Shown one piece after another: positions 1-12,452 of a DNA stretch of 64,000 nucleotides; the stretch's first letter is position 1; every line of letters begins with the position of its first letter. Under the pieces are notes generated by a model. The model did no database searches and was not told the DNA's origin. It saw only the letters and a program-made list of their open reading frames with translations. This DNA comes from Hydractinia symbiolongicarpus (Eukaryota > Cnidaria > Hydrozoa > Anthoathecata > Hydractiniidae): the NCBI RefSeq assembly GCF_029227915.1, contig NC_079882.1:7316001-7380000 (forward strand). The letters are read 5' to 3'. The translations under genes were made by a program, and so were the position numbers.

Positions 1-3000
1 CAATGTTGTTTGCACATGTCCCGTTGAGTACTGACTTCTCCTGTTGCAAAAGAACACGGATATCGTTAGATGCACTGCTGGGTAAAACAGACGGCATATT
101 CGCAACACGTTTAGCAGGCGAATCTAGTCGTAACTTGGTTGGAGTTGTCGGTTCTATATTCGCACCCATTTTACTAACATCTATATTTCGTTCAGAACTG
201 TCTTGTTTCGCTTCAGCATTTAGAGAAGCAACGGTTAAACTTGATGGCATATCACCACTTTGTGCGCTATACACGCGCTGAAGAAATCCTTTAATTTGAG
301 CACAGTTCGCACAACCTTCCACGGTTTTGCTGGCGGAATAGGTAAACGGGTACGGGTCACTATTTCTTGGTTCCTTTTCAGGACCAACCCGAATTTCAAC
401 GTACACTACAATACTTTCAGGCAGCGTTGTTTCTTTATAAGGAGGTACTTTTACAACACAAGCATTCTAGAAAAAAGTGAAGTAGTTTAACTTTAATTAA
501 CAGTACATGCAACCAAGCATACAAACAAAATAGAAAAATGGTTATTAGAACCTAAGAATAGACTAAAAGCGATAACTTGCTCAAAAACTTTGACTTGTTT
601 ATAGAAAATTAAATAATAATAAGAAAAACATTTACTAAATTAGATTTTGCTTTGTCCACCTCTGCGAACGCTTCCCATGTATTGCCTAGAGTAAAATTAA
701 AACGAAATCGATATTTAAGGTAGAATTATACACAAAAGATACACACACTTATACATACATAGTGAATGGCTAAATACCATAATCCTCTTTTGAGAAGAAA
801 CGAACTTTAAACCCAGAAGCAAATTTCTTTCCAATAAATCCCATTTCTTCGCCACCTTCAGCTGAACATTCGCTCAAACTAGCCCACCATATCTCAGGGT
901 TTCCAGATGGTGCCGCTAAAAATACATTGTATTACACTGTTATATCTCTTTAAGGGACCAATTCAGTCGGAACAATGAAAATTACTTGCATCGAAACAGT
1001 CGGAAAATCTATGTCAAGAACTTTTTTTGTTATTGACGTGCCGAAAACCAATACCCAGGGACGCTGGATGGTCCTTCTGAGCCCAAAATTCTAAAGGAGA
1101 CGATCGACAAACAAGACCTGGAAAGTAGATTGCATATCGTAGGCAGCATTGAAAATAAGTCCAAAAAGGCCAAAAACCTACTTGGAGATAATATATTGAG
1201 AAAAAGGGCGAAAATTCTAAGATCGTAACTACACGCAGTAAAGAATACCATTTGTATCTAAGTAATACGCAACACGAACTTGTGAAAATTTCCTTGTCAA
1301 TGTTTACAACGAAAGGTTAGGTTATTTGGTTAAATCCAAAATCCTAAAAAACTTTAATTATTGCTGACGTCAGCATGCCCTAATTCCATCATATTTCGCA
1401 CCTTTCCGCGTAGTAAAGTGGATTGTTCCATAATGCATACATTGTGGAAAAAGTTCAACGTTGGTTACTTGGCCTACACGCCTGCTTAAGTAGAACTTTT
1501 GCAGCGCACTGGCTGCAGAGCACTGGCCGAGTGGTGATGTTTGTCTATTTTGAGCTGAAAAACGGGCAATTTCCCAAACATTATTTCAAGGGTTTTAGCT
1601 CTTAACTCGTTCTAAATTTCTAAACAATAAACTTCTAATTTTAAAATGGTTTCATTTGTTATTAAATAAAAATGCGTAATTCAACAACTATGATTTGATT
1701 GAGTTAGTATTATTCTGAATGCAAGTTTCATGTCATTAAAGGGGTTACGAAACGATTCAATAAGCTCAATCCCCGCAATTTCCGAAGAGTGGCGTGTAAT
1801 AAACGGACCACTCAAAAGGTCAAGATGCAAGAAATTATACACAGTTTAGATATAAATAGACGTCTAGAAAACCTCTTTATGAATAACTAATTTCTCATGA
1901 TCAATCTGATATTTTTCTATTTTTATTTTCGAAAATAAGAAAAAATTTCCTGCAGTATTCTTTATTTGGTGGTAAAGTAAGGTACGGTCTGTAAAATATA
2001 TTAAATATCAGTAAATCGAAAGTCTGTTTTGATGAGGAAACAGAGTCAACACAAGGAGCTGTATTTATTAAAAAAATAGTATGTTACTAGCTTTAAGAAG
2101 GTAATCGAAGTCATTGTTGTTGCCAAGACTAGCTTTGTGTACAATAAACTTATATGCTTCTATGCAAAATATCGACGGTTATAGTGAGCTAGCTAGTTCA
2201 AAAGGTTTAAAGTTATTTATTAGAAAGTTTTAGTTAAAAGCAAGGTAAGTACTTATATCGAATAAATTTTAGATATCCAATATACGTGGGGAACTTTTCT
2301 ATGTTTAGATGCCTAATATAATATAATATTTAAAATGATTTAAGTTGTTTTTTTTTGTCCACAGTGATCATAAACTCTTCCACCCCCATTAGCCGGACTT
2401 TCGTGTAAAACACTAAAGTCGAAAACCAACAGCCGTTTCGTAGCCCCTTTAAAATTAATATATGCAAACAATAAAAACAAAAGAAAAGAAACATACAAGC
2501 CTTCTACACAACTTATCAAAGCAGCTCCTGAAAATTTCCTTCTTCAGGCACATTTCATAAAAAAAGTCACGCATCAATGTCTGTTTTAAAAAAAATAATT
2601 AAGTTTGGCACTTACTACATAAAAATGATCTTGAGTATGTTGTCAATAAATAACCAGTGTGATTTTTAGAAGGTGCTATAGATGCTTGAAACGCCAACTT
2701 TGCTTCCTTCTTCTTACTTTTCCATGTGGAAGGTTCAATACCACGCTTTCGAAGTTCACGATCAGCTTCCCAGTTTCGAACCCGCCTGATACTTAACTGG
2801 TCAAAGCTGTAACCATTAAAAAAAAACGATTAAGCAAGTTTGTTGGCATTAACGCAAAAGCAAATATCTACTTAAAAACATTGGATACAAAAATATTTCT
2901 TTTGTAGAAAACATTCAACAAAGTCAACAATAGAAAAAAGAAACTAAAATGAAATACATTGCAATCATTTCATCATTTTCATCTTCGGGTTTCATCAACA

Positions 3001-4351
3001 TTTGAATGGCAGGTGTCCCATCTTTTAATGTGACTTCCTTACAAGGAGCTTTTGTCGAGCCAGGACCAGTAGCAGTGTGCAAGTGAGGTTCATCTTCACG
3101 TGTCACAACAAACACAGTAATAACAACGTCACCAACGTAGCCTTCAATCTATGCAGAGAAAAGCATTGAAATATAAACCCCATAATGATTTTCAAAAAGT
3201 ACTGATTTTAATGAACTCCAATCATAGACAATATATAAAACAAGTTAGTGAATTCCGAAGTTCGCAGCCATGTCAAAGTTTGCTTGTCCATGATCACAGG
3301 AAACTTAGGACTTTGGATGTTAGATTATTTGGTAAGCCCGTACTCTTGACTATAAAAATTATTGCTGACAACAGCACAACCATTTTTCCTAAATTTTAAA
3401 ACCTCCATGGTCTCAGGAAAATCCTTCTACCAAATGTTAAAGAGCGACCATCTGGCCTAATTTTTAATATTCATAGCAAGTATACCACATAATATTACTG
3501 CCATGAAACATGTTATACTTGCACTATATGTACTGTACTTGACAATTTTCATTATCTAGAGGGGATCAGATCGAAAAACTCTAATACTAGCGTATATAGA
3601 GTAGTGTATTCAGTATGTGTTACCTTTATTGTTGGAAAGCCTGTTTCAGTAGCTCCATGAATTGGACCCTTACAACCCTCACTTTCGTATCTTGCTCTGT
3701 AAGTCTAAATGAAAAAGCATGATATTATATATGACACACTTGATTGCTATCGATGCAGGAATGGAAGAACTATAAAAATAGGTACTGTTTCAGGTTCCTC
3801 TATAATTTTGATTTGCGGAATACCATCAGTCATTAACTTGTCGATTACAAACTCATCTTTACGTGGAGAATATTCAGGTGTAGTTGGCTTAGAGGTTTCC
3901 ACTTCTTTAATTAATTTTTTGAGTTCTTTTCGAGGAGATAGGTCACCACTACTATGCTGTGGATAGCGATGGTAAGGATCAGATACATCTGGTTTTGTAT
4001 TAACAACTTTATTCAGAGCACTTCTTAGGGATAAATAAGGCTCGGCATCAGCTTGAGGGTTCCCAGGTAAACTAGCATCTTCAGTGTCAGTATCCATGAA
4101 GCTGTCACAAGAGTCCTCAAGAATTGAATCTGAAACGGAACCTCGATTATAATTTGTGACATGGATGATTTTGTTGGCAGGAACATTGTTATCAAAATGT
4201 GTCTGCACATGAACATTTCCCAAATTATTCGAAGTAGTCAAGAAAGAAAGTTGCGGTGATGTGGGTCGAGTGAATTCATGTTGTCTCGCTTGCATTTGCC
4301 TTCTTTTAAACACAATAACACAAATAGATTTTTCATAGCTGTAGGCTAACC
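1..4351 (-). CDS. NFAT: NFAT-type Rel-homology transcription factor, left copy, 3' part outside window
   Basis: Exons (minus, 5' to 3') are 4351-3786, 3704-3624, 3148-2958, 2806-2616, 915-778, 685-636 and 466 to beyond base 1. All join in phase with GT-AG introns. The first listed exon encodes a Ser/Pro-rich N-terminal region and runs into the Rel domain start (PQIKIIEEPET). Exon two gives TYRARYESEG, the DNA-contact loop signature of NFAT proteins. Exons three to five give APCKEVTL, LSIRRVRNWEAD, SKKKEAKLAFQ, SFLCT and EEMGFIGKKFASGFKVRFF. The last exon gives VVKVPPYKETTL and YPFTYSAS, the end of the IPT/TIG dimerisation domain. This order matches the NFAT/NFAT5 Rel-homology region. The true N-terminus is unknown: the first exon may open at an acceptor at 4352, or at Met 4295. 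Coding sequence continues left of the window. Confidence 0.9.
1363..1374. promoter_or_regulatory. CRE-like palindrome in NFAT intron
   Basis: GCTGACGTCAGC is a perfect 12-bp palindrome containing the CREB/ATF consensus TGACGTCA. It lies in the 1.7-kb intron 916-2615 and recurs at 15449-15460. The site is visible, but binding is only inferred. The rest of this intron is AT-rich, apart from an unassigned open frame at 1043-1228 on the plus strand. Confidence 0.25.
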
Positions 4352-7300
4352 CTACATAGAAAATTTCAAAGATAATGTAACTTCTTCAGTCAGTTTTGTA
4401 TTTTTTAGTAATTTGTTTATACTTTTCTTGTATCTACAATCCTAAAATATATAAAATGTCAATTCAAGACTGCTCTTTAAGAAAAGCATATATTTTTAAT
4501 TAAAGGTACAAAAACACTTCTGTAATATTACACCTGAAGTTGTTGTTTAAGTGTTTAAAAAATAGAGGCAACTCGACATTTATAAATAAGCTTGGCTTAT
4601 CAGATGGAAAATATTCAATAAATGCTCAGACATATGTTTATCAAGTGATTTTTATTTGACACTATACAAAAATAAAAAACACGTAACTGACAACAAATTA
4701 TCAGTGCTTGCACAACTTGCAACAATAATTGCTCTTAAAGACCATTATTTTTCGGAACAAAAAAAATATGGAACAAACATTAAGAGGTGAAAAGAGCAGG
4801 AAAACTTTTTTTGAGAAAAATAATAGATTATCTCAAGAATACTTCTATTAAAAAAACTATAGACTAATTTTAGATTAGGCCACAGCTAGTTAATAGCGCA
4901 TTTCTTTTCAGGTTAAAAATTTTGATTTACTATTTTGTTAAGCTTGGGTTAACACAATTAAGTCATAAAATTCTATTAGGATAACTTCACAACATATATT
5001 TGAGTATATGTTCATGAGTAGCTGCTGACAAATGTAAAATTCATGAATTTATAAAGAAAATAATGTGGAACACAACTGGAAGCAATTATTGCTTTAATTA
5101 TTTTCTTACGCGGCACCATCATACTAGTGAAATATGAAGTGAGAAAACAACTTTTAGACATGTGTAAACATAGCTTTAAGAACTTTTTTATTCTCAAATT
5201 TAGGTTGGAGACATCTTAAAAGCTAATTTTTTCAAATATTCTGCTGCCAGAGTGCTATATGAATAACAGATCATAGTAGGCAGAGTCTACCAATTTTATA
5301 CTATGATGCATGGGTGCCAGACAATTGTCACGTTATGTACATTGTTTGAGGAATTGAATGACATTTTAGACACATACAAGTATCACTTACGACTTAAAGC
5401 ATATTTTAGAACAATTCTGGTGGTATATACACAAAAAGGAGCAAAAACTAACTCACCTGCAAATTAATTTGAAGTTTTAATTTCAAATTAATTTGAGGAA
5501 TGCATTAAAATATGCTTAACTAATTGCAAATAACAACTTTTTTTCTCGAAAAAAAATAAATAGGAACTTTTATTTAAAAGATTTAAAGCATGTTAAAATG
5601 TTTGTAGAAAGAACTTAATGTGTCACATAGGTTAAAAACACCCAGGTATAATTGGATTAAATTATGTAGTTTTTAGAGAACAATAGAGGTTAGAGATTCT
5701 TTAAAATTGATGAGAATTGAGAAGTTCTACAGGTGTAACAATCTTAGGCATACAACCTGCCTATTAAATACAATTAGTCCTTGTTTTTCTCAAAATAAAG
5801 CAGAAAATGCTGATCTAGTTTTTTCAATTAATTGAGCTTAGGGTTTAGGGAAATTGACCAGTCATGTGGCAAAAGACAACAGTTTTTCTGATCTGTTGAG
5901 GCATGTTGTTGCAACATGATTTCGAATGAGCAAACATCCCGGCACAACAAAAATTAATATATAAAGAGCCAAAAATAAGCAAACAAAGCAAATTTATCAG
6001 ACCACAATTGCGTTGTGGGCAAAAAGATGCATGAGCTAGTTAAAGTAATATAGATGAGTTACCAATGTTTACAAAATTAGCGCATGCGTGAAACAGAAAA
6101 ACTACTTAATGTTTTTAGAAACTACAAAGTGTGGCTGTCATAAATTTGCTTTAGTTTCCGTATTCTAAATGCATGGGCAGGATTCGTTACAATATATAAT
6201 TGGCTTATAACTTACAAGACAACGAATTCCACATCATGTTCGTCAAGCTTAATGTTTTGATGTAAAGATTATTTTAAATACATGTCAACCAAAGTGGATG
6301 CAAGTTTTAGCCAATCTAACTGTAAAACAGCTGATTTGGTACGGTTAAATCTAAGGAGATACTTTAGCTCAGGGTCTTATCCCTGGATCATGGATTCCTT
6401 TGTTTGTAAGTTGAGCCTAGCTATCGGTTAACCGGTTTTCCCTGTTGATGACATAATGCACAGGCAAAAAATATAGATAACTGACCACACCTATCAAAGA
6501 AATTAACTTAAAAAGTAACTTACGCTGAAATAATTAAAAATTGCTAAAAATGTAGCAAGCTAAGCTAGCTACAGAGCTTTGTAAATATTCACAACTCATG
6601 TATTCATTGCTGGTTCCAGTAGTGATACTCTCCACATCTCATCCTTTTATCTCAACATTTTAAAATTGCAGAAAAAAGGTATATAAGCATTCGCAAGTGA
6701 TAAAAAAATATGATGAAAGAATTTTGGAGATATTATTAGGGAAGATGGAGGATAATACTATTTCCCAATACAACAGAGACAAAAATATGTGTAAGCCAGA
6801 CTATCGTAAATCGTAAAATTTGCAACAACTAAACTAATACCTAACCTAGCCAAACACTGAACGTTGTTTCCATAAAAACATTATCCGGCAAGGATGCACA
6901 TAAAGAAAATAAAAGTCACGTGATCGTCTAATTAAAGTTTGACATAATTTTCCTTACCACGTGATAACGTATTTTAAAAACACACAAGAAAAGAGTTTCA
7001 GCACAAACCAAACAGGTGATCAATCTAAAGACTTTCACTTGTAAAAAATATCTTTTAATTATATTTTAAAAACTGCTTATGTGCTTCTTTACTAACAAAG
7101 TTGAATCTGTATAATGCACGCTGTATTTGTACAAATAAATCTGGGTAACCAATAGCGCATTTAAAACATAACTTCTTTTCCGTAGTCTTGCAGCCAATTT
7201 GGTGTATATAATTAGTTATCGAGACAAAGTTACCGTGGGTCATCACCAACTTTGTATCCAGTCAGATTTGTATCCCAGCGCATGAACCCAACCTACGTCC

Positions 7301-8706
7301 AGGGGCTTTTTTCGTGTTGCGTAGTGGATGTGATAAAGAAGAACGGGCTGTTTCGTCCACGCTTTTTTATATTCAGCAGCATAAAGCATGACGAAGCACA
7401 AATCCTTAAAAAACAAAAAAAATAGTTGCAAATTATTTCTGTTATGCAAGTTTCATACGACAAAAGTTCAATTCAAATTGGTGAGCAAGTATATTTTTTA
7501 CATCCCCGCAGAAATAACAAAAAATTTGAACGCAGCGAGTGGATTTCTTGTTGACCTGGCTCGAATGTTTACATCGTCCACACTTCAGTTAAATATTCAA
7601 CACGTTAATTATTAGTATTTTTAACCCACGTGAAGGTCCCATTTGTTTACGCATTAATGCAAAAATACTACGCCGATGACAGAATTTTTCACATTTCCAT
7701 AACGCCTATCAAAGGTGTGGGTATTGATGGCGCCTCATCTGCCATCATCTTAAAACGAAAGGCGGGAAAATTTGTACGTCTCGCAAATCGTCTTAATGAT
7801 GCGTAGAATCAGTTTCTGATTTGAGAGAATAAAGAACCACTCGTAAAAGAAATGAGCACGTCATGCTATGTGTTGTATACGTCAGGCATTTCAATTATAA
7901 TAACGCCTATTGCCGATTTCCACTTTTTTGCTAAAGCTTTTGTGATAAAGATCATTATTAGTCAGGATGCAACCCAGTCCCGAGATTTTAATTTATATTT
8001 TGTTCCGTCCAAATATAAAAAACTAACAAGCCCTCGGAACTAGGTTGGTCAGGATTGGGTGTAACAATTAGAAAGTAGTTTCTTGTCCCAACTGGTTTGG
8101 TGAAGACTGGGCCTAAGAATCCGGCTAAAACCTAAGCAAATGGTCAAGTTGAAGATGTAAAAAGTTATGACCAGGAATCTTAAACTTAGATACTGCAATA
8201 TTTAAAAAAAAACCTAAAATAAGCTTATAAATTTATAAGAACGTTTAGCTGAATTTAAAAGGCATTTGTTTTCATTATTGGACTTAGATATAGAAAGTTA
8301 TTTGTTTAAAATGAAACAAAAAAGTGGCTTCATTTATTCGAAATCGGCGTCAAGGTTATTAAAGCCTTGAATTATTCATTACGGTAACATAACAACAAAA
8401 CCTACAAATTGTTTTTTACAAGAATAAAAGGGTTTTTCTCTATTAAATGATAATTTAATATTTAACAATAAAAATTCACATTTTAAACATAAAATCGTGA
8501 AATCTAAATATTAGGCTTAGCAACCTTCTTACCAAAAACAAAATTTTGCCCCGAGCAACTAAGATACAAATATCTAGTCGTTTATAAAAAATAGGAATTG
8601 TAAATTGGTTGTTACTCCTAAAATGCTGGTTTGTTGTTTGTTAATTCGTTTAAAAACGAATATTCGCAAAATAAAGCAACTACAACCTACTTCGGTCGTT
8701 TAAATT
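4352..8706. other. Non-coding stretch upstream of NFAT (left copy)
   Basis: This is AT-rich sequence between NFAT and the cGAS-like pseudogene. Open frames near 5.0, 7.1-7.6 and 7.9 kb are short and match no family I know. A good donor on the minus strand (CAG then GTGAGT, near 5459) could end a 5' untranslated NFAT exon. A GGCGGGAAA (E2F-like) motif and CACGTG-type E-boxes occur around 7.63-7.77 kb, so an NFAT promoter may lie there. No gene can be supported. Confidence 0.5.
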
Positions 8707-10000
8707 TTAGTTTTTAGACTTTAAACTTGGTCGATAAAGAGGATCACCTGGCTTAACTTGTCGTATTTTATAATCGGACAATTTTTTTTTTGGTTTTGGC
8801 ATCTTAATCTGAATTTTCTCTTGTAGAAATGCTTCAGTAGCAGACAAACTCCAAGTATTATTCTGTGCTAACAGCTGGGCAACCAACTGATCAATCGCCT
8901 CTGCTGCCGGAACGTTCCAGGTCCCAGGTCCAAATAGGTTTCTCTGCGGCATTAAAAACACGGCAGGGAATTTTCTCGAAATGCACGAGCTAGAAAAACA
9001 AACATTTCCACGACCCTGTTTCCCAGGGCACAAATGTTTCACGCGCTATCATCGTTTATATGTTGCGCCCACGTGTGAAATAGGATATTTTTCAGTGGAT
9101 ATGAATTAATAATGGTAGCTTTTTGAATCGGTTCAAAATCGTTTGTAAAATGTGTTTCGTTGAGGTACTTCATCACGCGATAGCATAACAACACATTGGG
9201 CACTGTTTCAGATAAATGTCGCAAGACATACGCCAAAACATTTCCACTCGACCAACAGCCATCAAGCTTTCTCTCTGTAAAACCTCTCTTAAAACATTTG
9301 TCACATTTTTATCGTGAAGTTCCGACAGATGTTTTATATCGATTTAAGCATCCAAAGATTTGCACCATTTCAGAGAGACGCACGGCACAACATCGATATT
9401 AATCTCCATTTTATCCTCCCATTTCAACAATAACTCGTGGGGTGGTTTAAACGGTATAACATCCAACACATTGCTTGGAGAATACAGATAGCGTAAACTT
9501 GCAGGACAGTTCAGCCTCTGAATTGCTTTTTTTAATAACTTTGAAAACTCAGCTTTCACTGACGTTGCGTCCAAGTAAAATTTCCCTTCACTTTGTAGCA
9601 TGAAAGAGCTTCATCTTTTTTTTAGCATTCTTATCAAGAACTTCGAGTTTCACGTGACCTGGTGATTTCTCGTTATTTGTTACTTCGAAAATTTTAACTG
9701 TTTTATCTACATTTCTCTGGCCTCCAAGGTGCAAACATCCCGCATTATTACCACCTGAGACATCGTAATCGCCACTCAGGTCATCTAAACAAACCATTAG
9801 ATCGAATTCGTCAGGATTTAACACCTTAGTTCCTTCATACGTGCTACCACTTCTGACAATGTGATTTTTAAACAATTTATTCAGTTCCCCTCTAGTTTAC
9901 TTGTGATCTCTTCAATTATTTTCTCCACCGACGTTTTGATGTTCAAATTCTCTTGTGAGCGTGTGACCATAGCATAATTAGCATCTTCGTAGAAAAGCAT
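8707..10000 (-). pseudogene. Mab-21/cGAS-like nucleotidyltransferase pseudogene, left copy
   Basis: Read on the minus strand from about 10000, the protein appears in successive frames. The first segment ends KLEGN stop at 9881. The next gives ELNKLFKNHIVRSGSTYEG and then NPDEFDLMVCL, which are the GS motif and the first two metal-binding acids. After another frame change near 9590 come a FYLDATSVKAEFSKLLKKA helix and EINIDVVPC, the third acid. Later frames give EMFWRMSCDIYLKQ, YRVMKYLNE, INSYPLKNILFHTW and FLMPQRNLFGP, all typical of the Mab-21 fold C-terminal lobe. At least four frame changes are needed, and no intron explains them because the segments abut or overlap. The family includes cGAS and cGLRs, which make cyclic dinucleotides. 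The catalytic residues are present, but the frame is broken identically in both duplicated copies. Sequencing error in homopolymers (for example the C run at 9887-9890) is the alternative. Confidence 0.8.
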
Positions 10001-11122
10001 TTTTCCAAGGCTTCAAGTTTCGTCCATAATTTTTTAGTGTGCTTCTAAACAAAATGGGCTCACATTAGGAAATTGTTTTTAGTTTCCAGACTTCTTTCTT
10101 CTTTGATAAATAAACTTTTGGGAAAAATAAAGTTTATCACAATTAAATAATTTTTAAAATAAAAACATAATTAAAAAAAATGCTACTTTATTCGCAACAA
10201 CTTTTGTGCAGCGAAAAAAAAAATCTATTTCAACGTATTAGTTTTGTGCAAAGGCGAGCTTATTAGCGCCTATTAATTTCCGTTGTTCCAAAAACAATGT
10301 CTTATTTAGAGAGTTAAATAAATTGTCTTAATTAAAAAGTATCACTTCGCGTATGTATGAAACGTTTTGCGCGTTTTTTCTGCACAAAACTGGTACAAGG
10401 CAAATTAAGACTCTTGGCCGGTTTTTGCGCCTCGCTTAACCGAACTCGATACCAGAAAGTTTTGTAATTGTTGGAGTTACATAAATCCGTGAAGATAAAA
10501 TGTCACGAAGTTCAAAAGTTAATTTAAAATAATAATCCTTAGAAACTCAAAGACACGCATGTCTACATCAGATAAGTTGGATCCTTAAAAAAAAAAAAAT
10601 TTTTTTGAAACTAAAGGGTCTGCCTCACATTTCGGAAGTCAATCTCCACACGAGGTGGGAAACTTTACAAAACAGTAAGAACATTTGAAAGCTCTGATTG
10701 GCTAAATAAAAATGTGATCCAAAGGAAATTACTTTTTTTTAGATAAAGAAAGCAGCTTGCTTGCATGACATCTACAAAAAAGAAGATTTACCACTACAGC
10801 TTCTGCTAATGATGTGCCGATAAAGTTACACAATGCACAACAAAAAGGTCAACCCGAAATTCTTCAAGAAAAGATGAGTAGCATGAGTAGCATGCAAGCA
10901 AAGAAGGAATGTTACACAAAAAAAAAAAACTAAATTCAGTTAAAGTTGGTGAGAAAACAAGCATATAAGTGCGTCATAACGCAGATGATGCATTGCGCTT
11001 AAGTTACGTCAAATTAACTTGCAACGTCAAATTAAAGAATCCTGTGACTTGAATAATACGAGCAGAACAACATGGACAGGCGATAAGCCTGAAGAAAGAG
11101 AAAGTTACAAAGACGTTACAAC
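10001..11122. other. Intergenic, upstream of cystin-like gene (left copy)
   Basis: No coding frame was recognised. The sequence is AT-rich with A and T runs (10588-10605, 10917-10929). It separates the diverging pseudogene (minus) and the cystin-like gene (plus), so it should contain the latter's promoter. No TATA box is obvious. Confidence 0.5.
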
Positions 11123-12235
11123 ATGAGAAACTTCTTACCACTATGTTGTGGTGTTGAGGCGAAACATTCACGATCAAACGAGCAAGTTCTTCACGTCTCG
11201 TCCACCATGCGTTTGGATAACTATGGCCGTTTGACACCAACCGCCTCGTGTTCAAAGGGTAAAAATAAATCAACTAAATTTGGTTCTGCTGAGATGCCAC
11301 CATTACCAGATCAACCATTACAAACAAACAGCGACCAATCAGATGTAAGTATTCCAGATACAGACTTCGATAGCGCCCAATCAGTAGACTCAACACATTC
11401 GAACAATAACGATCCGAAGGAGATTGGAATACAAGCCGGATCACCTCTTGGAAACAAATCGAAAAAAACAAAAACCACATTATTTATCACTATTGACAAG
11501 TCAATTTTAAAAAATCCTTGGAGGCCTGCCCGTAGTGACCATGACACGTTGAAGCTAGAAAAACTATCACAAACCAAAAGAGATTTGGCTCCACTTAAAA
11601 AACCGAATGTGAGCAAAAAAAAAGCGACCAACATACTACAACCGGTAGACAAAACAGCCATTACAAACCAATTAGTTCCAGTTGATAAAGCATTCCTTTT
11701 GCGGCTAGAAAGAGAAAACAAAGAGAGAATCAAAACAGATAGATCACCAGCAGACAAAACCGCTGCATGTCGAGACAAAATCATAAAAAATAGAAAGAAG
11801 GTTATTGTTTCTATCACCCAAACAAAACCAATTGAATGTAGACCTAGTGAAGACAAGATAACAAAGACCTCCACACCTCCTGATAAAGAAGATGTCCAAA
11901 TAATACCATCTAAGATTTTATTCACCAGAAGTGATTCTTGCGAAAATAACATCTATAAGAACCATGATGAACATGGTGACAATCATTCCAAAGAAGAAAG
12001 TGATTTCATAAATCATGTAGAATACAGCAGGTCATTGGATATTACATCAAGTAAACAGATAGACATTACGTCAAGTCAACAAATGGACGTCATACTGAGA
12101 AAACAAACAAAAACCACGTTATATAAACAAACAAACGACGCAACTAACAAAGGTAAAGATCATTTTCGGTATGACTCTGAAGAATTAGAGTTGATGGAAA
12201 GTATTGAAAAAGAATATATTTCATTAAAAGTGTAA
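11123..12235 (+). CDS. Cystin-like protein, left copy
   Basis: This is a single-exon frame of 370 residues. The start is supported by an in-frame TGA 33 nt upstream (11090-11092). The C-terminus, FRYDSEELELMESIEKEY, resembles the conserved end of cystin (CYS1), a small cilium-associated protein; this rests on recall of the family. The middle is low-complexity, charged and rich in Lys, Ser and Asp, with repeated PVDK-type and DITSS motifs, so it is probably disordered. The N-terminus has a Cys-Cys pair (MRNFLPLCCG) that could be lipidated, but Arg at position 2 rules out the N-myristoylation described for mammalian cystin. It is longer than mammalian cystin (about 150 residues). It converges on NFAT at the duplication joint. 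Assignment is moderate, as it rests on about 20 residues. Confidence 0.6.
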   Translation: MRNFLPLCCGVEAKHSRSNEQVLHVSSTMRLDNYGRLTPTASCSKGKNKSTKFGSAEMPPLPDQPLQTNSDQSDVSIPDTDFDSAQSVDSTHSNNNDPKEIGIQAGSPLGNKSKKTKTTLFITIDKSILKNPWRPARSDHDTLKLEKLSQTKRDLAPLKKPNVSKKKATNILQPVDKTAITNQLVPVDKAFLLRLERENKERIKTDRSPADKTAACRDKIIKNRKKVIVSITQTKPIECRPSEDKITKTSTPPDKEDVQIIPSKILFTRSDSCENNIYKNHDEHGDNHSKEESDFINHVEYSRSLDITSSKQIDITSSQQMDVILRKQTKTTLYKQTNDATNKGKDHFRYDSEELELMESIEKEYISLKV

Positions 12236-12452
12236 ATAATGGTTTCTTTTAAATACAAAACCACAAAATCTTTTTATTAACTGCTCAGGTTTACAAGCAC
12301 AGTCATCGCAACATGACTGCGCTATGAATGGTTGTGTTTTTTAAAGCCTAAGTTTCATATGTATGTAAAGAAATTTTATTGCGCAACCGCAGCGCAGGAA
12401 GTAATATTTTAGTCCAACAGTCAACGATATTTCGTTAAATGAGTCTTGTTTC
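12236..12452 (+). other. 3' flank of cystin-like gene up to the duplication joint
   Basis: This is a short AT-rich 3' region of the cystin-like gene containing a small inverted repeat around GTCATCGCAACATGAC. It ends at the joint with the second unit. On the minus strand it is what NFAT copy two would be transcribed into after its stop codon. Confidence 0.5.

Larger units (their letters stand above)
1..12452. repeat. Tandem segmental duplication, left copy (partial)
   Basis: Every base compared here recurs 14,086 bp to the right, and all open frames repeat with exactly that offset. I found two differences: T at 6407 is C at 20493, and A at 10926 (inside an A run) is C at 25012. There is no indel over 12,452 bp. 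The copy is cut by the window start, since base 1 matches 14087 and lies inside an NFAT exon. It ends at 12452, where the next copy begins. Such identity means either a very recent duplication or an assembly error. Confidence 0.97.

Noticed and set aside
3786-3860. PQIKII in NFAT read as a calcineurin docking (PxIxIT) motif
   Set aside because: It lies at the first strand of the Rel-homology domain, immediately before EPET and RARYESEG, where NFAT5-type proteins have a similar structural segment, so docking is not supported.
5460-5495. Palindromic CAAATTAATTTG pair as a regulatory site
   Set aside because: Simple AT-rich palindromes are expected by chance at this base composition; nothing else supports function.
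7055-7615. Overlapping frames around 7.05-7.62 kb as a gene
   Set aside because: Low-complexity composition, conflicting strands, no splice-supported join and no family match.
11311-11952. 213-residue minus-strand frame opposite the cystin-like gene (and its copy at 25397-26038)
   Set aside because: It is the antisense shadow of a Lys/Ser-rich coding frame, with hydrophobic composition and no motif.
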